This document shows, in pieces, positions 8,191 through 16,456 of a stretch of 64,000 bases of DNA. Every line of letters starts with the position of its first letter. Position 1 is the stretch's first letter. The position numbers were made by a program, and so were the translations under genes. Source of the stretch: Geomonas oryzisoli (lineage in GTDB: Bacteria > Desulfobacterota > Desulfuromonadia > Geobacterales > Geobacteraceae); contig NZ_CP076723.1 of NCBI RefSeq assembly GCF_018986915.1, positions 434,001 through 498,000 of the forward strand. Direction: 5' to 3'. The notes beneath the pieces were generated by a model. It worked only from the letters and a program-made list of their open reading frames with translations, did no database searches and was not told where the DNA came from.

Positions 8191-9789
8191 CTAGACGGGA
8201 TTTCCCGGCATGTCGCGGAGCTTGCGGAGCATGTGGCGCATCTGTTCCCTGTTGTAGGGCTTGGCGAGGAACGCGGCGAGCGGATCGCTGTCGATGAAGG
8301 GTGAGACTTCCTTCTTGCCGTAGCCGCTGCAGAAGAGGATGGGCAGGGTAGAAGTCTCCCGGCGCAGTTCCTGGTACGCTTCGACGCCGTCCATCTCGGG
8401 CATGGTCAGGTCCATCAGTACCAAGTCGATCTCTTTGCCACGCTCGCGGTAGATCTCCAGGGCCTCCCGGCCGTTGCAGGCAGTGATGACGCGTAAGCCC
8501 AGCCCGGCAAGCAGCACCGTGCCGACCTGGCGCAGCTCCGGTTCGTCGTCGACCAGCAGGACGGTCCCCGACAACAGCTCGCGGGATTGGGGCTGCGGCT
8601 CCGGGACCGGCTCCGCGTCCCTGACCAGCAGCGAGGCGGCGCTGGTGGGGAAGAAGACCCTGAACCTGGATCCCTCCCCGAGGGTGCTGGAGAGCTGCAG
8701 CGCGCCGTTGTGGCTTCTGATGATGCCCATGGTGGCCGACATCCCCAGGCCGCGCCCGGTGAACTTGGTGCTGAAGAAAGGTTCGAAGATACGCTGCCGG
8801 GTCTCGTCGCTCATGCCGCAGCCGTCGTCGCTGACCTCGAGGCAAACGTAGGAACCCGGGGCGATGGCGTTGCCGAAGACGTCGTGGCTCCCCTCTTCGG
8901 GAAGGATGGTGTGGCGGGCGAGGCAGATGCCCACCGTCCCTTTGCGGTCGCCGATCGCCTCCACCGCGTTGACCACGAGGTTCATGATGATCTGCTGCAC
9001 CTGCCCCTGGTCACCCTTGATCAGGGGGACTCCCGGCTCCATGCGATAGTCGAAGGAGACCTTCTTCTTGAAGGCGGGCTGGAGCATGCCGACCACGTCG
9101 CGGACCTGGGCGCCGAGATCGATCTCGGTCTGTACCAGTGGGCTTTTGCCGGCATAGTTGAGCATCTGTCGGCACAGGTCGGCGGCGCGGTTGCCTGCCA
9201 GTTCGATCTGTTCCAGGTGCCGTTGCACCTCATCGGGACGCGCCATGCGCGCCATGGCACAGTGACCGAGGATGATGGTCAGGATGTTGTTGAAGTCGTG
9301 GGCGATCCCGCCGGAGAGAACCCCGAGGCTCTCCAATCTCTGGGTCTGCTGCAGCTGCTGTTCCAGGGCGAGCCGGTACTCCTCCGCTTTCTTCCGTTCG
9401 GTGACGTCGCGGGCCACGTGCACGCAGGCGGTAATGGCGCCCAGTTCGTTGTACAGGGGGGAGACCGAGATCTCGAAGAAGCCGCCCAGATGCTTCTCCT
9501 CCATCTCCACGTGGGGCGCCTCTCCGTCCTGCAGCAGTTTCAGGAAGGGGCAACTGCCCGGGACGGTGCCGATCTCGTGGAAGAGCTCGTAGCATTTGCG
9601 GCCGGGGATTTCGGACGGGCGCAAGCCGAGCCGGTCAGCCATGGCGCGGTTGGCACGGGTGATGGTGTGCTCGGTGTCGGTGATGAAGATGAGGTCGGGG
9701 ACGGCGTCGAAGGTGAGTTCCCACTCCCTTTTGCCGCGGCTGAGCGCCTCGTAGAGAAACTGCGTGGTGAGATCGCCGTCGACTACCAT
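8191..9789 (-). CDS. Soluble hybrid sensor histidine kinase: PAS - HisKA - HATPase - receiver
   Basis: A 532-residue protein. The ATG at 9789 follows GGGGGGA with a 4-base gap; farther upstream in-frame starts have no RBS. No membrane segments are seen. A PAS domain covers about residues 25-135 ('FDAVPDLIFITDTEHTITRANRAM'). The H-box is 'LSGGIAHDFNNIL' with the phospho-accepting His. The N-box is 'MNLVVNAVEAIGD', the G-boxes are 'DDGCGMSD' and 'GRGLGMSATMGII'. A C-terminal receiver starts 'TVLLVDDEPELRQ' with phospho-Asp in 'LVLMDLTMPEMDG'. It is an NtrB-class hybrid kinase whose partner is not encoded nearby. Its leader carries a GEMM riboswitch, so expression should respond to a cyclic dinucleotide. 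Confidence 0.9.
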   Translation of the reverse strand: MVVDGDLTTQFLYEALSRGKREWELTFDAVPDLIFITDTEHTITRANRAMADRLGLRPSEIPGRKCYELFHEIGTVPGSCPFLKLLQDGEAPHVEMEEKHLGGFFEISVSPLYNELGAITACVHVARDVTERKKAEEYRLALEQQLQQTQRLESLGVLSGGIAHDFNNILTIILGHCAMARMARPDEVQRHLEQIELAGNRAADLCRQMLNYAGKSPLVQTEIDLGAQVRDVVGMLQPAFKKKVSFDYRMEPGVPLIKGDQGQVQQIIMNLVVNAVEAIGDRKGTVGICLARHTILPEEGSHDVFGNAIAPGSYVCLEVSDDGCGMSDETRQRIFEPFFSTKFTGRGLGMSATMGIIRSHNGALQLSSTLGEGSRFRVFFPTSAASLLVRDAEPVPEPQPQSRELLSGTVLLVDDEPELRQVGTVLLAGLGLRVITACNGREALEIYRERGKEIDLVLMDLTMPEMDGVEAYQELRRETSTLPILFCSGYGKKEVSPFIDSDPLAAFLAKPYNREQMRHMLRKLRDMPGNPV

Positions 9790-9881
9790 GCCGTCCCCCC
9801 AGGTGTGGCAATGGGGCGCGTGATCAGCGGGGTGACGGTGATCGGGCCGGTAACCGCAATGGCGCAGAGCGAGCAATACAT
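9783..9881 (-). CDS. Possible 32-residue leader ORF overlapping the kinase start
   Basis: An ATG at 9881 with AAGGA about ten bases upstream opens a 32-codon frame with an early CxxC ('MYCSLCAIAV'). Its TAG stop overlaps the kinase start region (GCATGGTAG). It lies between the riboswitch terminator and the kinase, which fits translational coupling. It may be chance; no homology is claimed. Confidence 0.3.
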   Translation of the reverse strand: MYCSLCAIAVTGPITVTPLITRPIATPGGTAW

Positions 9882-9911
9882 GGGGTCGCATCCTTGTTCT
9901 GCTCCGGACGC

Positions 9912-9957
9912 AAAAAAGCCGGGGCAGAATATCGCGTGATATTTCGGCAACCCGGCT
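9912..9957 (-). terminator. Riboswitch expression platform: terminator overlapping the aptamer
   Basis: AGCCGGG of the aptamer 3' side can instead pair with CCCGGCT followed by TTTTTT. An inner hairpin AATATC-ACGC-GATATT reuses the P1 3' strand. Terminator and aptamer are therefore mutually exclusive, which predicts a ligand-ON (antitermination) switch for the kinase gene. Confidence 0.75.
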
Positions 9958-10015
9958 GTCTCGGTGAGACCCAATAGGCTTTCCGCCCCATCCTCGCGGA
10001 TGGTTGAGTATTATC
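9938..10015 (-). ncRNA. GEMM-I class cyclic-dinucleotide riboswitch aptamer
   Basis: Read on the minus strand, the conserved GEMM-I (c-di-GMP-I) architecture is visible in order. First is a P1 5' strand (GATAATA). Then comes AACC-ATCC with a GCGA GNRA tetraloop and GGATGG stem, then GGGCGGAAAGCC (GEMM core 'GcAAAGCC'). A second helix GTCTC-ACC-GAGAC follows, then 'AGCCGGGTTGCCGA' and a P1 3' strand (TATC). Such aptamers bind c-di-GMP; in Geobacter a GEMM-Ib subset binds 3',3'-cGAMP. The base aligning with Vc2 G20 looks like A, the cGAMP-type residue, but the by-eye alignment is uncertain here. Confidence 0.85.
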
Positions 10016-10046
10016 GTGTATCTTATTGATGTATTTAGTTTTAACC

Positions 10047-10076
10047 ATTATGCTCTTTGCCCTTGTTGAAAGTCAA
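10047..10076 (-). promoter_or_regulatory. Promoter of the riboswitch-kinase transcript
   Basis: Minus strand TTGACT (10076-10071), 18-base spacer, CATAAT (10052-10047). The expected start site near 10040 lies about 25 bases before the aptamer. Confidence 0.6.
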
Positions 10077-10137
10077 CGAAATGGCGCCTGCAGACAGGGG
10101 GGTGACTGTGAGCTGAATCACTAAAAGACAAGATTTG

Positions 10138-12057
10138 TCAGAAATAGCAGTTCCAGAACAGGCTTTGTTCGGAAACAGTGTGCCCTGAGACATCGGCAAG
10201 ACTCAAGTTAAGACTGAGACTCTGTTGTTGTGCCAGTCGGAAGTTCTGCGCGAGGCTCGCTTTGACAGAGATACGGTCATCCCCGACGACGTAGAAAAAG
10301 GCGGAGCCTTCCAGGTTCACCTTCCACCAATCCGTGGCCTGCTCCAGGGCGCCCAGGCTGACCCCCGGCGCCGCGGCCACCGTCCCGCGCAGGTGCCGCC
10401 CACCCTCGACGGCCACTTCCGCGAACCCGTACAGGATGCCGCCGAAGGGGGACCTGCGGGCGACGCCTCCGCCGCTGTTCAGCCTGAAGAGCAGCGAGTC
10501 CCTGCCGTCCTTCATCACTTCGGTGTCCCACCCGGCGGCGACCTTCCAGGAATAGGGCTTGAAGAAGCGATCCCTGGGGGCGGTGGAGAGTATGTCCAGC
10601 AGATGCAGGTTGCGCAGCCGCGGCCGCCCGGTCTCCGGCACGTAGTCGACCAGCGTGTCGAAGAACTTTATCTGGGCGCCCTTGAGGTACCCCTGGTCCG
10701 GGTCGAGCAGGCTATGGAATTCAGGTTGCAGGTGCACGCCTGCGTACCACTCTCCGCGGCGCACGCCTCCCCCCAGGCCGATCTTCGAGGTGTGATGTCC
10801 GGCATCGGGTGGGGCGGGGGGGGCGACGGCGTAGGCTGTTTCGCTCCCCGCGCCGAGGACGCTGCGCTCGGCCAGGATCTTCAGGTACAGCTTGGAGTAG
10901 GCGTCCTGCTCGAGCTCCTTGCGGGCGAGACGCAACTGCACCAATTCTGCGGCGAGGTCCAGCACCTCCCGCTTTTCCTGTTCGGAGAACGGCTCCGCTT
11001 CGATGCTTTTGGGGGGGCGCTTCCCCTGGGCTAGCTCCAGGGCCGCCAGCTGACCGTCCTCGCCGAGCAGCGAGGCGATCCTGACGATGCGCGCCCCTTG
11101 CGAGGGGCGGTAAACCGCCGCTTCGAGGATGCCGCTTTGCTGCGCGATCTCGATCGTGTTGGTTGGGTGAACCAGCAGCCCGGTGCGGTCGGAGAGGTGC
11201 AGCGCGGGGCGTGCCGCCTCGATCAGGAACAGCAGGTTGTAGGAACAGTTCTCGTCCAGGAAATAGTAGTCGGAGGCGATACGCTGCAGTTCCAGGGCGT
11301 GCAGCAGCATCTTGTCCACCTCTTCCTTGGAGAGTTTGAGGCGGTACTCCCACATGTCCCTGTGCTCGAGGTCGCTGTACTCCTTAACCTTCTGGTAGTA
11401 CGGCATCAGGGAGTAGTAACCTTTGTACAGTCCGGTGAGCCCCTTGAAGGCGTAGAGAAAGCCGTTGGCGTCGTTGGCGTCGGCGGCGTAGTTCACGGCG
11501 TAGGAGATGAGGTTGCTCTTGCTGGGGCCGTCGATCCTGATCAAGGTGTGCCCGAACATGGAGGCGGGGCTGTTGATGTGTCCGACCGGGAACACCAGCA
11601 CCGCCGAGCGCGCGTCGATGGTCCTGATCTGTTCCTGCAGTTCGGAACAGGCCGGCACCGGAAGCCGGGCCGGGTCGATGGAGAGTTCCTCGCTGAGCCA
11701 GGCCAGGCGTGCCGGGAAGCGGCAGATGGGATGTTCCCCGTCCGGCGCGTCCTGCTGGAAAAACGCGGACAGCGTGGCGGCAAGTTCGGCTGCCGGATCG
11801 GTTCTTCCCGCGGGGGAGAGGAAAAAGTTGGGATCGGAGATGCGGCTTATGGTGCCGCCGGTCAGGGGCTTTTTGTAGTGCAGCAGGATCTGCCAGGGGC
11901 GCTCTTCCCAGAGGCGTTTGACCTGCGCCTCCTTGATGAGCTGGTCGCGGTAGGCCAAGTCCGCAGCCGCCGCAGGAAGGGCGGGCCGGGTGACGGTGAG
12001 CAGCAGCAGAAGGCAGAGGGTTCGGCACAACAGGGATAGGTTCATTGCAGTGCTCAT
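10138..12057 (-). CDS. DUF4105 (Lnb-type N-terminal periplasmic domain) membrane-associated protein
   Basis: About 639 residues from the ATG at 12057; an ATG at 12045 is equally possible because no RBS decides. A signal peptide ('MNLSLLCRTLCLLLLLTVTR', then PAAAA) precedes the DUF4105 domain, recognisable from 'SPASMFGHTLIRIDG', 'AVNYAADANDANGF' and 'YYFLDENCSYNLLFLIEAARP' (conserved His and Cys). DUF4105 contains the Lnb-type lipoprotein N-acyltransferase activity described in Bacteroides; whether this protein shares it is inference. The C-terminal ~200 residues look like a beta-barrel or outer-membrane domain ending in aromatic 'LFWNCYF'. The gene lies 74 bases after the DUF3015 gene's terminator. 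Confidence 0.75.
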   Translation of the reverse strand: MSTAMNLSLLCRTLCLLLLLTVTRPALPAAAADLAYRDQLIKEAQVKRLWEERPWQILLHYKKPLTGGTISRISDPNFFLSPAGRTDPAAELAATLSAFFQQDAPDGEHPICRFPARLAWLSEELSIDPARLPVPACSELQEQIRTIDARSAVLVFPVGHINSPASMFGHTLIRIDGPSKSNLISYAVNYAADANDANGFLYAFKGLTGLYKGYYSLMPYYQKVKEYSDLEHRDMWEYRLKLSKEEVDKMLLHALELQRIASDYYFLDENCSYNLLFLIEAARPALHLSDRTGLLVHPTNTIEIAQQSGILEAAVYRPSQGARIVRIASLLGEDGQLAALELAQGKRPPKSIEAEPFSEQEKREVLDLAAELVQLRLARKELEQDAYSKLYLKILAERSVLGAGSETAYAVAPPAPPDAGHHTSKIGLGGGVRRGEWYAGVHLQPEFHSLLDPDQGYLKGAQIKFFDTLVDYVPETGRPRLRNLHLLDILSTAPRDRFFKPYSWKVAAGWDTEVMKDGRDSLLFRLNSGGGVARRSPFGGILYGFAEVAVEGGRHLRGTVAAAPGVSLGALEQATDWWKVNLEGSAFFYVVGDDRISVKASLAQNFRLAQQQSLSLNLSLADVSGHTVSEQSLFWNCYF

Positions 12058-12088
12058 CACAGGTTGGCGGAGGGGGACTCCGGACATT

Positions 12089-12121
12089 AAAAAGGGTGCA
12101 CAGATCACGCTGTGCACCCTT
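12089..12121 (-). terminator. Terminator of the DUF3015 gene
   Basis: Minus strand AAGGGTGCACAG-CGTGAT-CTGTGCACCCTT followed by TTT, a 12-base perfect stem directly after the stop at 12144. Confidence 0.85.
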
Positions 12122-12143
12122 GTAACATACTTCGAGACAAAAA

Positions 12144-12614
12144 TCAGTTGTTGGTTACGGTAACGACGTTGTCGATGACTTCAGCCATCACGATCTTGTC
12201 GGAGGTGAAGATCTTGTTGAAGTTGGCCTGCAGTGTGGCCTTGTAGGCGTCGCTCTGGGCGGAGGGGACGCCCATCATCTCGACGAAGGTGTCCAGCGTC
12301 TCGCCTTTGCCCATGGCGATATCCTTGGCCAGGTTGTCTATGTTGGCGCGGACGAACTGGTTAAGCTTTTCGTTCTGGGCGATCTTGCCCGGTTTGGCGC
12401 ACTCGGAGGTGCCGGAGGTGATGCCGAAGGTCTGGGTGCCCGAGGTGCCGTTGGTGGTGGATTGCAGCACCTGGAACAGGATGGAGCCGTCAGCCTTGTT
12501 CTCCCACAGCATGGTGCCGAGGCCGCAACCTGTGTTGGTGTGGGCCTGCCCGGCGGCAAAAGCGGAGGCGGTAGTCAAAAGCGTGAGTGCGAATGCGATG
12601 AGCAGCTTTTTCAT
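12144..12614 (-). CDS. DUF3015 family periplasmic protein
   Basis: A 156-residue protein with a clean signal peptide ('MKKLLIAFALTLLTTASAFA', cleaved before AGQAH). The mature start 'TGCGLGTMLWENKADGSILFQVLQ' followed by 'SGTSECAKPG' with two conserved Cys is the signature of DUF3015, a small secreted family common in proteobacteria and of unknown function. AAAAAAGGAGAACGACC gives a strong RBS. It has its own promoter and terminator, so it is a single-gene transcript. Confidence 0.85.
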   Translation of the reverse strand: MKKLLIAFALTLLTTASAFAAGQAHTNTGCGLGTMLWENKADGSILFQVLQSTTNGTSGTQTFGITSGTSECAKPGKIAQNEKLNQFVRANIDNLAKDIAMGKGETLDTFVEMMGVPSAQSDAYKATLQANFNKIFTSDKIVMAEVIDNVVTVTNN

Positions 12615-12647
12615 GGTCGTTCTCCTTTTTTAAGGAAATTTTCACCT

Positions 12648-12675
12648 AGTATAAGGCGTGCCGCGTCTCTGTCAA
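12648..12675 (-). promoter_or_regulatory. Sigma-70 promoter of the DUF3015 gene
   Basis: Minus strand TTGACA (12675-12670), 16-base spacer, TATACT (12653-12648), 34 bases upstream of the ATG. Near consensus. Confidence 0.8.
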
Positions 12676-12776
12676 CCGCACCAGTAAAAAAGATCGATTG
12701 ATCGCGGCGACGCTCCTGCTCTTTTCACATCACTCTCGATGCCGCCCCTGTGGTAGCGCGCGGCAGGCAATGTCCG

Positions 12777-12813
12777 AAAAAGGGCACCTCCCCCCTCAAA
12801 AGGAGAGGCGCCC
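12777..12813 (-). terminator. Terminator of the chemoreceptor gene
   Basis: Minus strand GGGCGCCTCTCC-loop-GGAGGTGCCC followed by TTTTT, about 100 bases after the stop at 12915. The rest of the 12676-12914 gap shows no other feature. Confidence 0.75.
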
Positions 12814-12914
12814 GGATCGGTTTCTTCTGCTGGCTGTCTTCTAGATCTTGCCGGAATTTCCGTTCCTAAGCGAGGGTCTTTGCTGCGATGTTCCCCACCT
12901 TGAGGCCGTGGCCG

Positions 12915-14903
12915 CTATGCCAGTTTGAAACGCCCCACGATCTGTTGCAGTTCCGAGGCGAGGCTCGACATGTGTGTCGCTGCTTTCGCCGTCTCGTGGG
13001 CGCCCCCCGCGGTCTCGGATACCACGTCGGTGATGGTGCCGATGTTCGCGGTGATCTCGCCGGTCACCGCCGTCTGCTGCTCGGCAGCGGTGGCGATCTG
13101 GTGGATCTGGGAGGTGAGCTCGTTGATGGCGCTCAGGATGTGGTCGAGCGCTTCGCCCGAGCGGCGCGAGCTCTCCATGCCGTTTTCAACCTCCTGCACG
13201 CCGAGCCTCATGCTTCCCACGGCGCCACTGGTGTCCTTCTGGATCGCCTTGATCATGGCGCCGATCTCCTTGGTTGCCCGCGTGGTCCGCTCGGCGAGCG
13301 CGCGGACTTCGTCCGCCACCACCGCAAAGCCGCGTCCCTGCTCCCCGGCACGGGCCGCCTCGATGGCCGCGTTCAGTGCCAGCAGGTTGGTCTGATCGGC
13401 GATGTCTTCGATGGTACCCACTATGGCACCGATCTCGTCGGAGCGGGCGCCGAGGTTTTGCACCGTCTGGGCCGACTCTTGCACCCGCTCGGCGATCTTT
13501 TGCATGCCGGCCAGGGTCTGCTGCACGACTTCCGCACCGCCCCGGGCGGTGTCACTGGCACGGTTGGAGGATTCCGCCGCCTGGGAGCAGTTGCTCGAGA
13601 TGTCGTTCGAGGTGGCGCTCATCTCCTCGCTTGCCGTGGCGACCGTCCCCGACTGCGCGGCCACCTCCTCGGCGGCGGTGGCTATCTGTACCGCCGTAGC
13701 GCTCAGCTGCTGGCAGGAGACGGAAAGCTGACCGGTGTTGCGGGACAGCTGCGAGACGATGACGTGGATGTTGTCTATGAACCGGTTGAACCAGGTGCTC
13801 ACCTCGCCCAGTTCGTCCTTGCGCCCCACCTCGAGCCGCTTGGTCAGATCCCCCTCCCCCTCGGCGATGTCCTTGAGCATGCCGAGCATGCGGGAGAGCG
13901 GACGGGTGATGCCGAGCGAGATGACGACGCCGAGGAGGCAGGTGCCAAGACTCGCCGCGCCGGCGAGGACCAGGCTCAGGATCAGGGTGAGGCGGGCGTC
14001 GTGGGCCAGTCCGCTCGCAGTAGCCAGGATCTCCTTGGTGAGCACCTCCTCCACCTGCTTCATGGTGTCGATCTTCTCGGTGATCACCGGGAACCATGTC
14101 TCCGCGGGGATGGTGAAGTGCCCGGACAGCCCCTTGGCGAGCACCGCCCCCCTGATCTCCTCTACCTTGGCGAACACCGGCGTCTTGGTTTTATCCTCAT
14201 ACGCGGCCACCGCCTGTGGGGAGCCGAACTTGCGGAACAGGTCCAGGTAGTCCTGTTGCGCCGCGAGGATGCTCATAGCCCGCTGCAGTTTATCCTGGTC
14301 GAGGGTGTCCGCCGCAAGCACCGCGTTCAGGGTCGCGCGCTCCTTGCCGGTTTCCTCCTTGGCTTTCACGAAGCTGTAGTAGGCGGTCGCCTGGCGCATT
14401 ACCTCGCGCTTGCCGCTGGTCGTGGCTACAGCGGCCACCACGTCCATGTACGAGTTGATGAGGCCGGTGTAGAAGGTGTAGGCCTGGGCGCCGGTGACCT
14501 GGAGCGTGTCGATACCGGTGCGGGTATCCTTGAGCTTCCCGATGGCGGTTGCGGCAGCGTCCAGGCTCCCCTTCACCACCGTCACCGATGCCTCGTTCTT
14601 TTCCAGGTAGGCGGCCAGCGACTGGACCTCCTGATCGACCTTGGCCCGTTGGCCGGCCAACTCCTCCTTGAATTTGGTCCCCTTGGCGTTGAGGTAGCCG
14701 GAGGTGTAGCCGCGCTCCTTCTGGATCTGGTGCGAGAGCTCGCCGACCTGCACCGCCAGGGCGGTCAGTTTCTGGGTCTGGATCAGCCCCTGCAGGACGG
14801 CGTAGTCCTTGTTTGCGTTGTAAATGGAAAATATGACCATCCCCAGGACCGGGACGGCCATCATCAGCATCAGCTTGGTGCGGATTCTCAGATTCTGCAA
14901 CAT
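12915..14903 (-). CDS. Methyl-accepting chemotaxis protein with nitrate/nitrite-sensing (NIT-like) ectodomain
   Basis: A 662-residue chemoreceptor. The ATG at 14903 is set by AAAGGA six bases upstream; the longer open frame upstream is non-coding leader. TM1 is '[18 protein letters not shown]'. The periplasmic domain starts with '[18 protein letters not shown]', typical of NIT domains that sense nitrate and nitrite. TM2 is '[20 protein letters not shown]'. A HAMP domain follows ('[20 protein letters not shown]'), then the signalling domain with hairpin tip '[20 protein letters not shown]'. It relays to CheA/CheW, which are not in this window. A sigma-28-like promoter suggests co-regulation with flagellar genes. 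Ligand specificity is inferred from the fold only. Confidence 0.9.
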   Translation of the reverse strand: MLQNLRIRTKLMLMMAVPVLGMVIFSIYNANKDYAVLQGLIQTQKLTALAVQVGELSHQIQKERGYTSGYLNAKGTKFKEELAGQRAKVDQEVQSLAAYLEKNEASVTVVKGSLDAAATAIGKLKDTRTGIDTLQVTGAQAYTFYTGLINSYMDVVAAVATTSGKREVMRQATAYYSFVKAKEETGKERATLNAVLAADTLDQDKLQRAMSILAAQQDYLDLFRKFGSPQAVAAYEDKTKTPVFAKVEEIRGAVLAKGLSGHFTIPAETWFPVITEKIDTMKQVEEVLTKEILATASGLAHDARLTLILSLVLAGAASLGTCLLGVVISLGITRPLSRMLGMLKDIAEGEGDLTKRLEVGRKDELGEVSTWFNRFIDNIHVIVSQLSRNTGQLSVSCQQLSATAVQIATAAEEVAAQSGTVATASEEMSATSNDISSNCSQAAESSNRASDTARGGAEVVQQTLAGMQKIAERVQESAQTVQNLGARSDEIGAIVGTIEDIADQTNLLALNAAIEAARAGEQGRGFAVVADEVRALAERTTRATKEIGAMIKAIQKDTSGAVGSMRLGVQEVENGMESSRRSGEALDHILSAINELTSQIHQIATAAEQQTAVTGEITANIGTITDVVSETAGGAHETAKAATHMSSLASELQQIVGRFKLA

Positions 14904-15012
14904 GATCGTTCCTTTCTCGCGCGGGATTCTCCAGCCTCTGCTCCCGCGCCTGCACGCGGCTGGCGGCGCCTTATGACAGCTCCACTGTCTGCCTTTGATA
15001 TTCGTTTTCATT

Positions 15013-15040
15013 TTATCGGTCGCGCGACCGTGGAACTTTA
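15013..15040 (-). promoter_or_regulatory. Sigma-28 (FliA)-like promoter of the chemoreceptor
   Basis: Minus strand TAAAGTTC, 12 bases, ACCGATAA, close to the FliA consensus TAAAGTTT-N11-GCCGATAA. The spacer contains the perfect palindrome CGGTCGCGCGACCG. The leader to the ATG is about 105 bases. Confidence 0.6.
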
Positions 15041-15082
15041 GGGAAAATCGTGGCGGAATCGTCGGGGGGAAGGTGGGAAATG

Positions 15083-15116
15083 AAAAAAGCCGCTGCACCT
15101 TTCGATGCAGCGGCTT
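15083..15116 (-). terminator. Terminator of the hpt-permease operon
   Basis: Minus strand AAGCCGCTGCA-loop-TGCAGCGGCTTTTTT, 28 bases after the permease stop. Confidence 0.85.
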
Positions 15117-15143
15117 GGTAACGCAGGGCGATGCGCCGGGCGC

Positions 15144-16454
15144 TTACTTCGCGCCGAACAGGAAATAGGAGAGCGACAGCAGTGCGAGCACCCACATGCC
15201 CCCTTTCATCTCCTTGATGCGGCCGGTGGCCCCTTTCATGAGCGGGTAGGCGATGAAGCCCGCGGTCATGCCCACACCGATGTTGTAGGTGAAGATCATG
15301 AGCACCACGGTCAAAAAGGCCGGGATCAGCTCGGTGAAGTCGTCGAAGTTGATCTTCGCCAGCGGGCTGATCATGTACGAGCCGATCACGATGAGGGCGA
15401 TGCCGTAGGCATGCGCCGGAACGATGGTGAAAAGGGGCGCGAAGAAGAGCGCCAGGAGGAAGAACAGCGCGGTCACCAGTGCGGTGAAGCCGGTGCGGCC
15501 GCCTTCCTCGATCCCGGCGGCGGATTCGATGTAGGCGCCGGTGGTGGTGGTGCCGAGCAGCGGCGCCGCGACGGTGGCCAGGGCGTCTGCCAGCATCGGC
15601 TTCTCGATCTCGGGGAGGTTGCCGTTCTCATCCAGGAGGTCGGCGCGCATGGAGAGACCAAGGAGCGTCCCGACTGTGTCCAGGAAGGCCATGATGAAGA
15701 TGGTCAAGATGATCGGGAAGAAGCTCGGGTTGAGCGCGCCGGCGAAGTCCAGCTTGAACAGGATCGGGGTGATGTCCGGCGGCATGCTCACGAAGGACTG
15801 CGGCAGCGGGGTCACCTTGAGGATGATCGAAGCGATGGTGGTGACGACGATGCCGATCATCATGGAGCCGAGCACCTTGCGGGAGATGAGCACCACGGTG
15901 AAAAGAAGGCCGAACACGGCGAGCAGCACGGACGGCTGGGACAGGTCGCCCAGTTTCACCGGTGCGCCCGGGACGCCGAGCACCACGATGCCGGTTTCGT
16001 TGAGGCCGATGAAGGTGAGGAACAGGCCGATGCCGGTGGCGAAGGCGCATTTAAGCGACAGCGGAATGGACTCGGCGAGCCAGCTCCTGACCTTGAACAG
16101 GGTGAGCAGGGTGAAGATGACCCCGGCGAAGAAGACGGCGGCCAGCGCGGTCTGCCAGGTGTACCCCATGACCTTGACCACGACGAAGGCGATGAAGGCG
16201 TTCTCGCTCATGTACGGTGCGATGGCGAAGGGGCGGTTGGCGAAGAAGGCCATCAGCACGGTGCCGAACACGGCGGCGATGATGGTCGCAGTGGTGGAGG
16301 GGCCGCGCGGGATGCCGGCGTTCTCGAGGATGGCCGGGTTGACGATGATGATGTACGCCATGGTGAGGAAGGTGGTGAGACCGCCGATGATCTCGCGCTT
16401 CATGCTGGTGCCGTAGCGTTGGAACTGGAAGAACGTGGCTATACGGGAGGTCAT
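15144..16454 (-). CDS. NCS2/AzgA-type purine (guanine/hypoxanthine) permease
   Basis: A 436-residue inner-membrane transporter with 12-14 hydrophobic segments. The start 'QRYGTSMKREIIGGLTTFLT' followed by 'MAYIIIVNPAIL' is diagnostic of the AzgA/PbuG subgroup of NCS2 permeases, proton symporters for hypoxanthine, guanine or adenine. 'TTTGAYIESAAGIEEGGRTG' matches the conserved substrate-site region. Its ATG lies two bases after the stop of the phosphoribosyltransferase gene, so uptake and salvage are co-expressed. Confidence 0.9.
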   Translation of the reverse strand: MTSRIATFFQFQRYGTSMKREIIGGLTTFLTMAYIIIVNPAILENAGIPRGPSTTATIIAAVFGTVLMAFFANRPFAIAPYMSENAFIAFVVVKVMGYTWQTALAAVFFAGVIFTLLTLFKVRSWLAESIPLSLKCAFATGIGLFLTFIGLNETGIVVLGVPGAPVKLGDLSQPSVLLAVFGLLFTVVLISRKVLGSMMIGIVVTTIASIILKVTPLPQSFVSMPPDITPILFKLDFAGALNPSFFPIILTIFIMAFLDTVGTLLGLSMRADLLDENGNLPEIEKPMLADALATVAAPLLGTTTTGAYIESAAGIEEGGRTGFTALVTALFFLLALFFAPLFTIVPAHAYGIALIVIGSYMISPLAKINFDDFTELIPAFLTVVLMIFTYNIGVGMTAGFIAYPLMKGATGRIKEMKGGMWVLALLSLSYFLFGAK

Positions 16455-16456
16455 TG

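Noticed and set aside
9783-9974. 63-residue frame starting inside the riboswitch
   Set aside because: Its start would be a TTG within the aptamer without an RBS; only the shorter ATG version is kept as a low-confidence leader ORF.
14903-15098. N-terminal extension of the chemoreceptor
   Set aside because: Would place 65 non-family residues before TM1 and cover the sigma-28-like promoter; the ATG at 14903 has the RBS.
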